Source of the DNA: Methylophilaceae bacterium
Lineage (GTDB): Bacteria > Pseudomonadota > Gammaproteobacteria > Burkholderiales > Methylophilaceae
Assembly (NCBI GenBank): GCA_028244835.1
Contig: JAOKBJ010000004.1
Location: 1-64,000, forward strand
Reading direction: 5' to 3'
DNA length: 64,000 nucleotides
Each line of letters starts with the position of its first letter. The stretch's first letter is position 1. The notes beneath the pieces are model-generated. The model saw nothing but the letters and a program-made list of their open reading frames with translations, had not been told where the DNA came from and ran no database searches. Of this stretch, positions 63,016 through 64,000 are shown piece after piece. The translations under genes and the position numbers were made by a program.

Positions 63016-64000
63016 ATGTTATTAGAATTATTTAGGTGGTTATCGACAGATATCCCAGGGCTTAATGTATTTAACTATATTTCTCTCAGAGCTGTATTAG
63101 CAGTCATTACCTCTCTATTAATTTCATTTTGTTTTGGTGGTTGGTTTATAAAAAAATTGGGAGAATATAGCTTTGGACAATATATTAGAAATGATGGACC
63201 AGAGGGACACCTTATTAAATCTGGAACCCCTACAATGGGTGGAGGGTTAATATTAATATCCATTATAATTTCAACATTATTATGGGCTGATCTAAATAAT
63301 TCTTATGTCTGGATTTTACTTATTGTAACTTCGTCTTTTGGTTTAATAGGTTTAGTTGATGATATGAGCAAGATACAAAAAAAAGATGCTAATGGTCTTT
63401 CAGCATTACAAAAATTTATACTACAATCAATCATTGGTTTAGCAGTCGCAAGCTATTTATTTTATGCAGCAGATACACCTAAAGAAACAGAATTATTAAT
63501 TCCATTTTTTAAAGATTTAAGCTTACCGTTAGGAGCATTCACTTTTATTGTTTTAAGTTATATAGTTGTAGTGGGCAGCAGTAATGCAGTTAATTTAACA
63601 GATGGACTTGATGGGCTGGCTATTATGCCAGCTGTAATGGTCATAAGTGCATTAGGAATTTTTGCGTATGTTGAAGGAAACATAATTTTTGCGAATTACC
63701 TCAGTATCCCATATATAGAAGGAGCTGGTGAGTTAACAATATTTTGTGCAGCATTGGCTGGGGCAGGCTTAGGATTTCTCTGGTTTAATGCATATCCTGC
63801 AGAAGTATTTATGGGTGATTTAGGTTCACTATCCATAGGGGCTGCGATGGGTACATTGGCAGTGATTGTAAGACAAGAAATCGTTTTATTGATAATGGCT
63901 GGAATATTCGTAATTGAAACATTTTCTGTAGTTATCCAAGTAGGTTACTTTAGATATACAAAGAAAAGATTTGGAAAAGGGAGGCGAATTTTCTTAATGG
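63016..64000 (+). CDS. mraY: Phospho-MurNAc-pentapeptide transferase MraY (3' end cut off)
   Basis: The ORF starts at an ATG at 63016, 10 bases after murF, with a GAGGAA-type ribosome-binding site overlapping the murF stop region. It is open to the window end, about 328 codons. The start [15 protein letters not shown], then [31 protein letters not shown] and [13 protein letters not shown], are standard MraY motifs with the catalytic aspartates. It is a multi-pass membrane enzyme that makes lipid I. The final HHH-containing loop and C terminus lie beyond the window. The shorter track ORF on the minus strand here is a shadow. Confidence 0.95.
   Translation, partial: MLLELFRWLSTDIPGLNVFNYISLRAVLAVITSLLISFCFGGWFIKKLGEYSFGQYIRNDGPEGHLIKSGTPTMGGGLILISIIISTLLWADLNNSYVWILLIVTSSFGLIGLVDDMSKIQKKDANGLSALQKFILQSIIGLAVASYLFYAADTPKETELLIPFFKDLSLPLGAFTFIVLSYIVVVGSSNAVNLTDGLDGLAIMPAVMVISALGIFAYVEGNIIFANYLSIPYIEGAGELTIFCAALAGAGLGFLWFNAYPAEVFMGDLGSLSIGAAMGTLAVIVRQEIVLLIMAGIFVIETFSVVIQVGYFRYTKKRFGKGRRIFLM

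Overview
The window looks like a chromosomal segment of a low-GC, streamlined, free-living methylotrophic betaproteobacterium. The best match I can infer is the marine OM43 / Methylophilales type. The evidence is a lanthanide-type methanol dehydrogenase set (xoxF, xoxJ, xoxG), a soluble NAD-dependent formate dehydrogenase operon (fdsGBA-fdhD-fdsD) beside molybdenum-cofactor genes, very short intergenic gaps, overlapping genes and A/T-rich codon use. No mxaF, tRNA, rRNA operon, CRISPR array, prophage or insertion sequence is visible.

Region 1 (1-14.9 kb) is an accessory surface-polysaccharide island. A plus-strand run makes and modifies a CDP-activated deoxysugar: rfbF, rfbG, an RfbH-like dehydratase, a GtrA flippase, a YerE/acetolactate-synthase-like thiamine enzyme, a HAD phosphatase, an HpcH/HpaI-like lyase, a zinc-finger sugar C-methyltransferase and a GtrB-like glycosyltransferase. 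A minus-strand set follows: a sugar epimerase, an FkbM methyltransferase and a radical SAM protein. Two paralogous polytopic membrane proteins flank the block, one of them cut by the window edge. This is the best candidate for an undescribed pathway, probably a branched-chain CDP-sugar.

Region 2 (15-24.4 kb) holds stress and housekeeping genes: a rubrerythrin / Fe-S protein / DUF3501 run, an AlkA-type glycosylase, an SDR, a secreted pentapeptide-repeat protein, HU, umuDC, a RodZ-like protein and a putative Na+/H+ antiporter. Region 3 (24.5-29.2 kb) is a tandem triplication of genes joining TPR repeats to a 2-oxoglutarate/Fe(II) oxygenase-like domain. A YihY-type membrane protein fused to a cyclic-nucleotide-binding domain and a proline iminopeptidase follow.

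Region 4 (31.5-50.1 kb) is the C1-energy block. XoxF oxidises methanol in the periplasm and passes electrons to XoxG, with XoxJ as accessory. An NDH-2, LplT, PIN-PhoH, a peroxiredoxin and a TonB-like protein follow. The operon moaA-mobA-mobB-moeA is divergent from fdsGBA-fdhD-fdsD, so cofactor synthesis sits beside the enzyme that consumes it and completes carbon oxidation to CO2. xoxF and fdsG both have palindromes at their promoters.

Region 5 (50.1-64 kb) is core: an ArnT-like glycosyltransferase, rpmE, rho, trxA, a BON lipoprotein, rsmI, pyrC, an unusually short RNase P RNA and the start of the division/cell-wall cluster (mraZ-rsmH-ftsL-ftsI-murE-murF-mraY). rsmH is interrupted by a frameshift at an 11-A run that could be bypassed by slippage. 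mraY runs off the window end.
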